Source of the DNA: Sphingomonas sp. JUb134
Lineage (GTDB): Bacteria; Pseudomonadota; Alphaproteobacteria; Sphingomonadales; Sphingomonadaceae
Assembly: GCF_004341505.2 (NCBI RefSeq)
Contig: NZ_SLYP02000004.1
Coordinates: forward strand, 1-64,000
DNA: 64,000 nucleotides
Reading direction: 5' to 3'
The translations under genes and the position numbers were made by a program. Every line of letters begins with the position of its first letter. The stretch's first letter is position 1. Below the pieces are notes generated by a model. The model did not search any database. It had not been told where the DNA came from and worked only from the letters and a program-made list of their open reading frames with translations. Shown here in pieces: positions 16,173 to 25,037 of the stretch.

Positions 16173-17573
16173 GTGACGCATCCGGCGCTTGTCCCGCCGC
16201 TGGCGATCGAGCGCTACCGCGTCCTTGAACCGCACCTCGCCGATGGCATCCCGCTCGCGGACCTCGCCCGCACCGGCACGCTGAGCGAGCGGACGTTGCA
16301 GCGCTGGCTCGGGCGCTACCGTGCCGAAGGACTTGCCGGTCTCGCGCGTCTGCCGCGCAACGATCGGGGCAGGCTGCACCTGCCGGAACATCTGGTCGAA
16401 CTGACCCGCACTCTCGCCACCAAGCGCCCGCGACCCCCGGTCGCCGCCATTCACCGAAAGGTGCAGGAACTCGCCATCGCGCATGGACACCGAACCCCCA
16501 GCTATGCGGCCGTCGCGCGTGTCGTCAGGGCGATACCGGCAAGCCAGATCGCCGCAGCCTCCGATCCGGCCGTCTACCGCGACCAGCACGAGCTAGTGCA
16601 TCGGCGCGAAGCCGCGACCTCGAACGAGATGTGGCAGGCCGATCATACCGTTCTCGACATTCTCGTGCTCGATGATGCCGGAACCCCGGTGCGTCCTTGG
16701 CTGACCGTCATCGTTGACGATCACAGCCGAGCCATCGCCGGTTACTTCCTCAGCCTCGATGCCCCCAGTGCCCTCAACACGGCGCTCGCCTTGCGGCAGG
16801 CGATCTGGCGCAAGCCCAATCCCGAATGGATCGTCAGCGGCATTCCCGAACAGCTTTACGTCGACAACGGCTCGGATTTCATCTCCGAGCATATCGAGCA
16901 GGCGTGCATCGCCCTCAAAATCCGCCTCATCCATTCGCTGCCGGGGCGTCCTCGCGGGCGCGGCAAGATCGAGCGGCTGTTCCGCACCATCAACGACATG
17001 TTCCTGCCCGACCTGCCCGGCCACCTGATCGCGGGCAAGCCGCTGTCGGCGCCAGTGCTCACGCTCGACGAGCTGCGCGCCCGCTTCGAGGCGTTCGTGT
17101 GCGGCGTCTATCATCGTCGCCCGCATGGCAGCACCGGCGAACCGCCGATCACGCGCTGGCAGAAGGGCGGGTTCCTGCCCGCAATGCCCGACAGCCTTGA
17201 ACAGCTCGACATGCTGCTCGTGCACGTGCCCAAGCCCCGTAAAGTGCTGCGCGACGGCATCCGTCTGATGGGCAGGCGCTATGTCGAACCCACGCTCGCG
17301 GCCTTCGTCGGCGAGCAGGTCGAGGCGGTCTATGACCCCCGCGACCTGACCGAGATCCACGTCTACCACCAGGGCCGGTTCGTCTGCCGTGCGCTCAGCT
17401 CCGAGCACGCTGGGCACCCGTCGTTGCGCGCGATCCAGCGCGCCCGGCGCGGCGCGAAGGAGCGCGACAAGCAGGTGCCTGCCCCCACGGAGACCTTCGA
17501 TGGCGACCAAGAGGATACGGCTTCCCGGCCCACCACCTACCGAGGGCTCCGGCTCTACGCCGCTGACGATTGA
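16173..17573 (+). CDS. tniA: DDE transposase, TniA/Mu-type
   Basis: About 466 residues if GTG 16173 is used; an upstream TTG 16095 is in frame but would add a weak, atypical tail. Helix-turn-helix segments precede an RNase H-fold core with the triad Asp157 (WQADHT), Asp231 (YVDNGSDF) and Glu267 (RGKIERLF), the last two separated by 35 residues as in the IntI/Mu/TniA group. A Mu-type beta-barrel C-terminal domain follows. It would bind the repeated motifs in the transposon ends and carry out strand transfer with TniB. It overlaps the start of tniB. Confidence 0.88.
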   Translation: MTHPALVPPLAIERYRVLEPHLADGIPLADLARTGTLSERTLQRWLGRYRAEGLAGLARLPRNDRGRLHLPEHLVELTRTLATKRPRPPVAAIHRKVQELAIAHGHRTPSYAAVARVVRAIPASQIAAASDPAVYRDQHELVHRREAATSNEMWQADHTVLDILVLDDAGTPVRPWLTVIVDDHSRAIAGYFLSLDAPSALNTALALRQAIWRKPNPEWIVSGIPEQLYVDNGSDFISEHIEQACIALKIRLIHSLPGRPRGRGKIERLFRTINDMFLPDLPGHLIAGKPLSAPVLTLDELRARFEAFVCGVYHRRPHGSTGEPPITRWQKGGFLPAMPDSLEQLDMLLVHVPKPRKVLRDGIRLMGRRYVEPTLAAFVGEQVEAVYDPRDLTEIHVYHQGRFVCRALSSEHAGHPSLRAIQRARRGAKERDKQVPAPTETFDGDQEDTASRPTTYRGLRLYAADD

Positions 17574-18378
17574 GTTCCTGGTCGAGCAGCCGTTCCTGGC
17601 GACCCGCGAACATGCCCGGTTCGTCGAGTTTGCCGAAGCCTGCGCGCACTACCGCTATATCGGCGTGTGTCATGGCCGGCCGGGCGTCGGAAAGACGCGA
17701 TCGGCGCGCGAGTTTTCCAGCTTCCCCGACCTGGGGGAATATGCCGCGCTCCGTCCCATTGCCGCGCTCCTTGGCGAAAAGGTCGCTCGCTGCCGCGCCG
17801 TCTTCTACACCGTGTCGGTCAGCAACACGCCCAAGACGATCGACGCGGTGTTGGGCCTCAACCTCATTAAGCTGGGCTATGCCCGGCTGACGGTCGCGGG
17901 CGGCTCGCAGGACGAAATCACCCATGACGCCGCCCGCATCGCCTGCCCCCTCGTCATCGTCGACGAGGCCGACCGCCTGACCATAAAGTCGCTCGAACAT
18001 CTCCGCGACATGGCCGATCGCCACGGCTTCGGGCTGATCCTGATGGGTATGCCGGGCTTGGAGAAGCGCCTCGCCCGCTATGCCCAGCTCTACTCGCGGA
18101 TCGGCTTCGTCCACGAGTTCAAACCGCTTACCGAGACCGAAATGCGGCTGCTGCTCGCGACCCACGCCGGCGATTTCGGGATCAGCTTCGACCCGGCCCA
18201 ACTCGACGCGATCGAAGCGCAGGCAGCCGTGATCCGCATCACGCGCGGCAACTTCCGGCTCATGGAGCGCCTGTTCGCGCAGATGCGGCGGATCATGACC
18301 CTCAACCGCGTCGAGGAGGTCACCGCTGACATCGTTCAGGCCGCGCGCGATTGCCTCGTCATCGGACCCGGCAACTGA
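17500..18378 (+). CDS. tniB: TniB-type AAA ATPase transposition factor
   Basis: 292 residues from ATG 17500 (GGAGACC upstream), overlapping the tniA end. The Walker A motif is GRPGVGKT (59-66) and Walker B is LVIVDEAD (151-158), with a C-terminal AAA lid (ITRGNFRLMERLFAQM). Relatives (TniB, TnsC, MuB, IstB-like) select target DNA and activate the DDE transposase. Its stop lies at the inner edge of the right inverted repeat. Confidence 0.87.
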   Translation: MATKRIRLPGPPPTEGSGSTPLTIEFLVEQPFLATREHARFVEFAEACAHYRYIGVCHGRPGVGKTRSAREFSSFPDLGEYAALRPIAALLGEKVARCRAVFYTVSVSNTPKTIDAVLGLNLIKLGYARLTVAGGSQDEITHDAARIACPLVIVDEADRLTIKSLEHLRDMADRHGFGLILMGMPGLEKRLARYAQLYSRIGFVHEFKPLTETEMRLLLATHAGDFGISFDPAQLDAIEAQAAVIRITRGNFRLMERLFAQMRRIMTLNRVEEVTADIVQAARDCLVIGPGN

Positions 18379-18423
18379 CAAATAGCGCGATCAGAACGCC
18401 GCCATTTAGCGCGAGCGTTTACA
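18377..18423 (-). repeat. Right terminal inverted repeat of the TniAB transposon
   Basis: 47 bp, the reverse complement of 15351-15397 with two differences. It directly follows the tniB stop codon. Confidence 0.9.
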
Positions 18424-18692
18424 CAGGATAAGATCCATACCGTTTCCGGAACCACTTTCTTGTTTCCTCTTCGAAATTGGACTGTGCTGATGAGTTTGAG
18501 CGATGGTGGCTTCGCTCATACACTACGCGCTACCAGGCCCCTGCCCGTTTCTTAGGCTTAACGTTGTAGCTCAAGACCCCGGGGGCTCAGCCTCCCTTCT
18601 CCGGTTCTTGCCGCTGCGCAAATCCCTCGATCTACCTGCCGCCGTCGTGTGGTCGCACGGCATCATCCAAAGACCTATTTAGGCCGTCATGA
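18424..18692. other. Non-coding stretch between the TniAB transposon and the integrase remnant
   Basis: About 270 bases with no convincing reading frame. A CCCCGGGGG run near 18577 is the only local feature. It may hold the attachment-site side of the truncated integrase, but I see no repeat that proves it. Confidence 0.4.
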
Positions 18693-19500
18693 CTAGCCAA
18701 TCTTCGCCATAAGGCGCCCCGCCGCCCCCTGCTCTGCCGCGAGATTGCGATTATAAGCGAGCGGCATCCGCGGCGACTTCCACCGCAGCGCGTCCATGAT
18801 GCCGGCCAAATCCTCCCCGCTGGCGAACAGGTCCTGATTGAGCCCGATCCGCGTCGAGTGCGCACTGATCCCCTTCAGCAACCGCGCCAGATCGTCCGCC
18901 GTCAAATCGGGCAGCGCGCCACGGTCGAACGCGCGGCCGATGATCGACCGAAAGATTGGTCCGATCGAGCCCGGGTGCAGCGCCACGGTGCCGATGTCAT
19001 ATTCGACGCGCGCCTTCACCGCCGGCTTGGACAGCGTCTTGCGCAGATCCCACGTCTCCCGGCCCGAGATGCTGTCGATCGGCCGACCGCGCACGGCTGC
19101 CCGCGCCTTGTAGCGCCGCACCTGCACCCGCCGGAACAGCGGCCCTGTCGTGATCCCCGCCGCTTCGGTCCACGCCGCGATCGCCGCGACGGTGCGCGGG
19201 CTGAGGTAGGCGGTCGCCCCCTCCCCGTCTTGATCGCCCTTATGACGCAGAATCTGCAGCAGCCGCGCTTCGGGATCGATCGCCTCCTCAATATGCTCAA
19301 TGGCGACCGCCACCAGTTCGGAGGCGCGCAGCCCGGTGTCATAAGCGGCCGATAGCAGCGCCCGATCACGCAGCCCCGGCAGATCCTCGCCACAACTCTC
19401 GAGCAGCGCGCGGATGTTGAGCCCCCGCGCCTTGTCGCGCTCGACGTCGCGCACCGGGCCCTTGAACCGCAGCGGCCGCGCCTGCTTCTGCGCAGCCCCC
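18693..19500 (-). pseudogene. Tyrosine integrase, N-terminus lost
   Basis: The catalytic half of a tyrosine recombinase. TGLRASELVAVAIEH contains the first catalytic Arg, HSTRIGLNQDL the HxxR pair, and MPLAYNRNL the nucleophile Tyr. The frame continues upstream of GTG 19454 as KQARPLRFKGPVRDVERDKA to about 19500, where it meets an oppositely oriented Tn3 transposase fragment. The N-terminal arm/core-binding domain is missing, so the gene is probably inactive. Confidence 0.8.
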
Positions 19501-20163
19501 TTCTTCGGCTACCGCTTCGCGCCGCGCCTGCGCGACATCAAGGAGCGTCGTTTACACCTCCTTCCCGGCCAAGAATCCGGCCCCTTGCTTCCCGGCATGA
19601 CGGCCGAACCGATCGCATTGGGTCATGTCGCGGCGCATTGGGACGAACTGCTGCGGTTCGCCACGTCGATCCGCACCGGCACCGTCACTGCTTCGGCAAT
19701 GCTGCGCCGCTTGTCCGCCTATCCGCGACAGAACGGACTGGCCCTCGCACTACGCGAGCTGGGCCGCCTCGAACGCTCCATTTTCATGCTCGACTGGCTG
19801 CGCGACATCGACCTGCGCCGGCGCACCCAGGCGGGCCTCAACAAAGGCGAAGCCCGCAACGCGCTCGCCCGCGCGCTCTTCTTCAACCAGCTCGGCGAAC
19901 TGCGCGATCGTCGGTTCGAGAACCAGACCTATCGCGCCTCCGGCCTCAACCTGCTCGTCGCCGCCATCATCTTGTGGAACACTCGCTATCTCGAAATGGC
20001 GCTGGCGGACATCGGCACAGCCGACGAAATCGCACGCCACATCGCGCCATTGGGCTGGGAGCATATCTCGCTGACCGGTGACTATAGCTGGAATGTTGAA
20101 GATCAACCCGATCCGGACGCCTTGCGACCGCTGCGCGCCGTCAACTCCCTACTTGCCGCGTGA
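19501..20163 (+). pseudogene. Tn3-family transposase, C-terminal fragment
   Basis: About 220 codons beginning FFGYRFAPRLRDIKERRLHL, which aligns with the last quarter of the intact Tn3 transposase elsewhere in this window (compare LGYRFAPRIRDL at 61230). It includes LRRLSAYPRQNGLALALREL and TQAGLNKGEARNALAR. The catalytic N-terminal portion is absent, and no 38-bp Tn3 terminal repeat is visible downstream. It is a remnant of an element different from the two at 56228-61875. Confidence 0.8.
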
Positions 20164-20295
20164 CGTTCGCTATCCGTTCGCCCTTTCCGTGCAGATACGT
20201 CACTTTCGTGTAGTCACCCCTTATAAAGAACGGTCAAATCCGCTTATGTGATAACTGCAATTATCAACTATCCACTCTCAGGGAACACGAGAGAC

Positions 20296-20322
20296 CACAA
20301 CCAACCGATGACTTTGGTTGTG
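20296..20322. promoter_or_regulatory. Operator-like perfect inverted repeat before the DUF1612 gene
   Basis: CACAACCAA (20296-20304) and TTGGTTGTG (20314-20322) form perfect 9-bp arms with a 9-bp centre, 20 bases before ATG 20343. It is likely a repressor site or a leader hairpin. The surrounding 20164-20295 shows nothing else definite. Confidence 0.5.
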
Positions 20323-20342
20323 ATACGAGATAGGCAAACACC

Positions 20343-21269
20343 ATGGCTCGCCCTGCCCCAGCACCTCCCCTTTTGCTTATTGGTCGGCTCGACGGCCGCC
20401 TTCTAGGAAGCCCGGCGCGCGATATCTGGCTCGCCCGCGCCCGCGTGAAGGCCGCGGCGACGGTCGCCGGCATCGCCGGTGTCCCGGTCGATACAGCGGC
20501 CCTCCTCGATTGGATTTGCAGTCGAACCCCTCCACCCCGCCATAGCGAGGGCCTCAACGATCCACTCTCTATCGCCGCGCTCATGCACTTCTTGTTGCTC
20601 GCCGACGATTCCAGCGATCCCGTCGCCCGCGCCTCGCTCAATGTGCTGCGCACCTTGCTCGATGATCGCGCGCAGGCCGAGATGTGGGGCGGAGATGATC
20701 TGGTCCGGTTCGGACAGACGTTCAGAGAGGCCCGGAAGAGACTTTGCGTCCCATACCCCTCCCCTACCCTTCTATCAGTCGCTGAGCGCCTCCTGGCAGT
20801 CCACAAGGAGCTGGAAATCAGTCCGACGGAGGGTCGCAGCGTCACGACCATCGACGGGCGCACGCTCCACGTCGATCCGAGAAGCTTCGGAACGGTCTGG
20901 CTTCTCGCCTGCATGCTCCCCAGCGCGCTGGCTGCCGCTGGCTTCACGCTCCAGCATATTCCGTCCTTTGTGTGGCTCCCAAAGTTTCTGTCGAGCGGCC
21001 CTGCCGAGCTAGCGGAGGAACTCGAAGCCGCGCTCGGGCGCACAGCCGCGTTGGGGCTCACAGAGCTCGACAGGCTTGAGCGCATTGTAGCCACCCTGCC
21101 CTCAGACCTTGGCGTTACGCGGCGGAGCAAGTTGCCCACACTCATGCGCCTGGAGGCATCATACCCCGGACTGCGCGTGCCCGCGATCGCCCGCTTGCTC
21201 GGCATATCTCCACAAGGCGCGGCGAAACTGGCCGCGCAGGCTCGATCGGCGGTTACAGTCCGCTATTGA
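20343..21269 (+). CDS. DUF1612/helix-turn-helix plasmid protein
   Basis: 308 residues. The N-terminal half (RLDGRLLGSPARDIWLARAR...) resembles the DUF1612 family found on plasmids of rhizobia and sphingomonads. The C-terminus carries a helix-turn-helix (YPGLRVPAIARLLGISPQGAAKLAAQA). Function is unknown; DNA binding is likely. It is convergent with parB and overlaps its end by 7 bases, so it forms part of the plasmid-maintenance region. A 9-bp inverted repeat directly upstream may be its own operator. Confidence 0.75.
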   Translation: MARPAPAPPLLLIGRLDGRLLGSPARDIWLARARVKAAATVAGIAGVPVDTAALLDWICSRTPPPRHSEGLNDPLSIAALMHFLLLADDSSDPVARASLNVLRTLLDDRAQAEMWGGDDLVRFGQTFREARKRLCVPYPSPTLLSVAERLLAVHKELEISPTEGRSVTTIDGRTLHVDPRSFGTVWLLACMLPSALAAAGFTLQHIPSFVWLPKFLSSGPAELAEELEAALGRTAALGLTELDRLERIVATLPSDLGVTRRSKLPTLMRLEASYPGLRVPAIARLLGISPQGAAKLAAQARSAVTVRY

Positions 21270-22279
21270 GGCCAATGCTGGTCCAGGAGGGATCGGATGG
21301 CCTCCTCAGCATCCTGGCGTGTCGCTCCGCCCCTGTTCAGCAAGGTTAGACGGACGCCCTTGCGGTCGGCACTCTCGATCCGGAGCACCGGCTTGCCGGC
21401 CGCGGTCGAGACCGTCTCGGCCTTTCCTGTCTTCTTGGGGGATCCTGTCTTCTTGGGGGCGTCGACCGCCAGGCTTAGCGCCTTGATAACATCAAGGATC
21501 GATTGGGCTGGAGCGCCGGCTTCCCGAGCATCCGCGATCCGGCCTGCTTCGGCGAACGCCCTCGCCTTCCGCTCATCCGGCTTTAGCAGGCCCTTTAGCG
21601 CTATGGCATTGCGGACTCCGAGGTCCTGTGGATTGGAAAATGCCCGCGTCAGTTCGGTAGGCAGTCGGGCAAGATCGAGATATCGGGTGAGCCAGCTTTC
21701 GCTCACCTTCAATCGCTCCGCCATCGTCCGCTGTCGCCCATCATAATAGAGGTCCAGCGCCCGGAGATAGTCCCTCGCCCGCTCAAGATCGGTAAGATCG
21801 TCGCGCGCCCGATTCTCGATGTCGGCCAGGCGAAATGCTTCCTCGTCGCCGATCTCCCGGATATCGACGAGGAACTTGAAGTCCGGATAATTGTGCGAGC
21901 GCAGCCAGCTAATCGTCCAATGCCGCCTCGCCCCGCAGATTACCTCGAAGTCATAGTCCGCGTGGCCGGACACGCGCCGCACGATCGCGGGCATTTCCTG
22001 GCGACCTTGCGCCTTCATACTCTCGATGAGATCGGCGCAGCGTTCTTCAGTGAGGAGCGCATAGTCGCGATTATGACCGATCCACATGCGACAGCGCGCA
22101 GGGTCCACCAACTCGTGGGTTCGGGTTACAATCGCCCCTGACGCGAGGTCTGACAGCCGGTTCGATCGGCCGGTCAGGACGTTTGATGCGATCCCGGTCC
22201 GGCGCTGCGGCGCAGGTTCATCCGACAGATCGATCCCTGCCGCCAGATCGGCCGCAAAGCCACTGTTTTTCCTGCTCAA
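21263..22279 (-). CDS. parB: ParB-type centromere-binding/partition protein
   Basis: 338 residues. The ParB N-terminal domain includes the CTP/DNA motif region EVICGARRHWTISWLR (about 115-130), followed by a helix-turn-helix (RTMAERLKVSESWLTRYLDLARLP) and a basic linker and C-terminal dimer region. It would bind the palindromes at 22298-22348 and 23709-23728 and stimulate ParA. It lies 79 bases downstream of parA with two palindromes in the gap. It is encoded with rep and parA on the same strand. Confidence 0.88.
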   Translation of the reverse strand: MSRKNSGFAADLAAGIDLSDEPAPQRRTGIASNVLTGRSNRLSDLASGAIVTRTHELVDPARCRMWIGHNRDYALLTEERCADLIESMKAQGRQEMPAIVRRVSGHADYDFEVICGARRHWTISWLRSHNYPDFKFLVDIREIGDEEAFRLADIENRARDDLTDLERARDYLRALDLYYDGRQRTMAERLKVSESWLTRYLDLARLPTELTRAFSNPQDLGVRNAIALKGLLKPDERKARAFAEAGRIADAREAGAPAQSILDVIKALSLAVDAPKKTGSPKKTGKAETVSTAAGKPVLRIESADRKGVRLTLLNRGGATRQDAEEAIRSLLDQHWPQ

Positions 22280-22297
22280 GCGAGCCTCCCTTCACCG

Positions 22298-22317
22298 AAA
22301 TTGCACGCGTGCAATTT
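22298..22317. promoter_or_regulatory. parS: Putative parS site 1
   Basis: A perfect 20-bp palindrome with half-site AAATTGCACG and MluI-like centre, between parA and parB. It shares its core with 22335-22348 and 23709-23728. Confidence 0.7.
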
Positions 22318-22334
22318 TCTCCGTTCTTCCGATC

Positions 22335-22348
22335 TTGCACGCGTGCAA
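22335..22348. promoter_or_regulatory. parS: Putative parS site 2
   Basis: A perfect 14-bp palindrome TTGCACGCGTGCAA, 37 bp centre-to-centre from site 1, just after the parA stop. Confidence 0.65.
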
Positions 22349-22358
22349 TTCGGTATTT

Positions 22359-23564
22359 TCATGCCAGCGCAGCCCTTCGCAGAGCCGGTTGGTGGCTCGG
22401 CCACATCGACCGAATATCGACTTCGATTTCACTGTTTACGCCGTCGAGATAACCCAAGCATCGGTTACGAACGGCCGAACTGGTGGCCGGTCCGTCGAGC
22501 TCATAAACAGTCATGAGCCGTGCGGTCGCATTGTCAATCTCGGCCGAATCCTTGAGCGGCGTGCGGACCATCGCGTGGCCGAACAAGGTCCGCATCAACT
22601 GTAACAGCTCCTTCTGCATCGACTTGTTTTCGTCGACCTTCGAGGCAACAAATCGGAGGAACTGGAGCTGCGGCGCCATACCTCGCTCTGCAAGCTGTTC
22701 GATCGTCTCGTCGAGCATCGAAAGGAAGGCGGCGGTCGAGGAGAAGTCCATGACCGTCGGCGGGACCGGCACCACCAGCGCGTTCGCGGCGCGAAGCACG
22801 GACAGGGAGATCGCCCCGAGCGCGGGCGGTGGATCCATCACGATGACGTCGAAGCGATCGGCAATACTGTCGATACCGACCTTGAGGCGGTTCAACAGCG
22901 CATCGAACCCTCCCCTCGCCATCCTCGCAGCAAGCTCATACTCGGAATTGAACAGCCTCAGATTGGCCGGGATCAGCTCCAAACCGTCAAAATGAGTCTT
23001 GCGGAGCGCGTAATCGAGTGAGGTCCGTTCATCCTCCCGGAGGAACGGATAAAGCGTGTCATCTTCAGTCAGATCGAGGTCAGGCACATAGCCGAACAAA
23101 GTCGTCGCGGAGGCCTGGCTGTCACAGTCGACGAGCGCCACCCGATAGCCTCTGATCGCGAGATACTGGGCGAGATGGACAGCAACGGTCGACTTCCCGA
23201 CGCCGCCCTTGAAGTTCTGGACTGCGATGACGCAGGCCGGATCTCCTGGTGCCCGATATGGCCGGGTCCCGAAGACCCCCCGCATGTCATTCAGCTGTGC
23301 CAGCGTATAGCGTTCACGCCGGTTATTATCGCCGCGCGACGGCTCTGGCAGGCGACCGTCCTTCTCTGCGTCGCGAATCGCAGCCGGTGTGCGGCCCACC
23401 AGTTCCGCAGCCTTGCTGATAGTGAAAGTCGGTTCACGCCGGTCATCAGCTCGAGCGCTACGCGCTGAATCCCTCAGCTTTTCCAGCACCGACGACGTTC
23501 GCGCGGCAAGCGTCGCAACCGAGACGAGACGTTCGGCTTCCTCAATATCGAGTCCGTTAGACAC
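22359..23564 (-). CDS. parA: ParA partition ATPase, type Ia with N-terminal DNA-binding domain
   Basis: 401 residues from GTG 23564, chosen because AAAGGTGGGC precedes it; an in-frame TTG at 23585 is less likely. An N-terminal MerR-like helix-turn-helix (FTISKAAELVGRTPAAIRDAE, about 47-67) is followed by the deviant Walker A KGGVGKST (119-126), Walker A' DCDSQAS and Walker B VIVMDPPP. Type Ia ParA proteins segregate plasmids with ParB and autoregulate through the N-terminal domain. It is flanked on both sides by the parS-like palindromes. Confidence 0.9.
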   Translation of the reverse strand: MSNGLDIEEAERLVSVATLAARTSSVLEKLRDSARSARADDRREPTFTISKAAELVGRTPAAIRDAEKDGRLPEPSRGDNNRRERYTLAQLNDMRGVFGTRPYRAPGDPACVIAVQNFKGGVGKSTVAVHLAQYLAIRGYRVALVDCDSQASATTLFGYVPDLDLTEDDTLYPFLREDERTSLDYALRKTHFDGLELIPANLRLFNSEYELAARMARGGFDALLNRLKVGIDSIADRFDVIVMDPPPALGAISLSVLRAANALVVPVPPTVMDFSSTAAFLSMLDETIEQLAERGMAPQLQFLRFVASKVDENKSMQKELLQLMRTLFGHAMVRTPLKDSAEIDNATARLMTVYELDGPATSSAVRNRCLGYLDGVNSEIEVDIRSMWPSHQPALRRAALA

Positions 23565-23708
23565 ATGCCCACCTTTCGCAATCAAGCAGATGGTACTTCA
23601 ACTTGCGCTTTTCGGTCAAGAAAATCGCGAATTGCGAAAGTGAGCATCCGCTATTCGTGTATTTTCGCCCTCCTGCGGCCCTATCCTGACTCGGTGGGGG
23701 CTACGGGA

Positions 23709-23728
23709 AAATTGCACGCGTGCAATTT
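23709..23728. promoter_or_regulatory. parS: Putative parS site 3
   Basis: A perfect 20-bp palindrome with the same half-site AAATTGCACG as site 1, placed immediately after the rep stop and about 145 bp before parA. It may also be the parA operator. Confidence 0.7.
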
Positions 23729-23729
23729 C

Positions 23730-24965
23730 CTAGCTCGGCCGTCCCCGGCGCGTAAGGAAGGCCTCGCAGAATCCCTTCCAAGACTTCTCGAGTTTCGACC
23801 CCGAGAGCGTGTTGAGACGATCCCCCATATGCTCACGGTATGCGTCTGCGATCAGGTCGACGTCCCATCCACCGCCGTGGCGCAACCCTATCTCGCGCGC
23901 CGCATTCTCGGTCACGCCGAAGTGCAGCTTACCCCGCGGGAAACGCGCCCATGGCTCAGCGTTCACCCCAGCGGAACTTTCTGGGGTGGCAAGAGACGCG
24001 GTCACGCGCTTGAGGACGTCAGCCACCGCCGCACTATCTACTGCGTCGCTGCGGGGGAGGGCGCTCTCAATGGCAACGACTTCTTCGACCGCATCCTCCC
24101 GGCGCGCCTTCCGCCCGGTTGAGTGCCGACCAAGTTCATCGACCGTCGCGATCTGCGCAGGCGCGTCCTTGGGCGCGAAACGGAACTCAATCTCGGTTAC
24201 CGCGCGGCCGCGTCGGATCTCCTGCCACTCCACCGTGTAATGGGCGAGCTGATCGATTTCTGTCTTGGCAACGGTCAGGACCTTTCGCCGTAACTGGGCG
24301 AAGTCGCCGTATTTATCCGGATCGATCCCAAGCGCCGCACGCAGGCCGACCATATCGACCTTCCACACCGGCTGACGCCGATGCAGACGAAGCGCACCCT
24401 CCTCGTAAAGCTTGAGCGCATAGGCCGACCGGAAACCCAGAACGGCCTGACGGTTCATCACCGCATAGGTTTCGGACTCCTGGATCAGGCGGCGAGCATC
24501 CGGCGTGAACTGCCATTCGATCCAGCCCGTCTCCTTACCGCCGTCTCCCACCTCCTCGACTTCTTCCCAGGAAGCCTGGATCAGGTTGAAACGCTTGGTT
24601 GTCCGCTTCCCGCGCCAAGACTTGTCGTCCTCGGCAAACAGCGTGCGATGAAGCTCCTCAAGCATATCGCCGATGCGTTCGTTGCCCTTGTGGCCGCGGC
24701 GGATATCCGCCTTTCGCATCCGGTGGGTTATGTCTTGCCACGCATCGCCGCCCGCCGTCAGGATCATCAGCGCCAGCAGGCGCGAGGAGGTGAGACTGAG
24801 AGACTGGCCCTTGACGAATCGAACCTCGACGAGCCTACCGGGTTTGACGAACTCGTCGCCGCCTTTGCGGGCGAGGGCAGCGGCCACGCGCATAGACCGG
24901 GCGGTCGAAACTTCATCGCCGCCAACGTCTTGCTCGTTTTCCGCTGGTTCTCCCATGCGATTCAC
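23730..24965 (-). CDS. Replication initiator, Rep_3 superfamily
   Basis: 411 residues. The tandem winged-helix layout of Rep_3/RepB-type initiators is suggested by GQSLSLTSSRLLALMILTAG in the first domain and by FRSAYALKLYEEGALRL with IDPDKYGDFAQLRRKVL in the second. The C-terminal tail (about 290-411) is extra. It would bind the iterons at 25038-25287 and repress itself at the inverted repeat 24987-25020. The gene order rep-parA-parB with interspersed palindromes makes this the probable main replicon of the plasmid. Confidence 0.83.
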   Translation of the reverse strand: MNRMGEPAENEQDVGGDEVSTARSMRVAAALARKGGDEFVKPGRLVEVRFVKGQSLSLTSSRLLALMILTAGGDAWQDITHRMRKADIRRGHKGNERIGDMLEELHRTLFAEDDKSWRGKRTTKRFNLIQASWEEVEEVGDGGKETGWIEWQFTPDARRLIQESETYAVMNRQAVLGFRSAYALKLYEEGALRLHRRQPVWKVDMVGLRAALGIDPDKYGDFAQLRRKVLTVAKTEIDQLAHYTVEWQEIRRGRAVTEIEFRFAPKDAPAQIATVDELGRHSTGRKARREDAVEEVVAIESALPRSDAVDSAAVADVLKRVTASLATPESSAGVNAEPWARFPRGKLHFGVTENAAREIGLRHGGGWDVDLIADAYREHMGDRLNTLSGSKLEKSWKGFCEAFLTRRGRPS

Positions 24966-24986
24966 CCCAATCTGCGGGGAAAGTTG

Positions 24987-25020
24987 CCTGTCCTGACCTC
25001 GCTCGTCAAGTCAGGACAGG
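24987..25020. promoter_or_regulatory. Rep autoregulatory operator (inverted iteron halves)
   Basis: CCTGTCCTGAC (24987-24997) and GTCAGGACAGG (25010-25020) are perfect 11-bp inverted arms around 12 bp, 22 bases upstream of the rep start. The arm repeats the GTCAGGA/GACAGGA core of the iterons, the classical design by which Rep dimers repress rep while monomers bind the origin. Confidence 0.72.
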
Positions 25021-25037
25021 CTAATTGGCGGAAATCG

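Larger units (their letters stand above)
15351..18423. mobile_element. Tn552/Tn5053-like transposon (resolvase, TniA, TniB)
   Basis: A 3,073-bp unit bounded by near-identical inverted ends and carrying a serine resolvase, a Mu/TniA-type DDE transposase and a TniB-type ATPase. There is no TniQ. Each end carries two copies of a TCGCGCTA-based motif 24 bp apart, the kind of multiple transposase-binding layout seen in Tn552, Tn5053 and Tn7 relatives. The flanks (GAACGG on the left, CAGGAT on the right) show no clear target duplication. Confidence 0.88.

Noticed and set aside
22298..22348. Palindromes read as phage or transposon attachment sites
   Set aside because: They repeat three times around parA/parB without a recombinase nearby, so partition sites explain them better.
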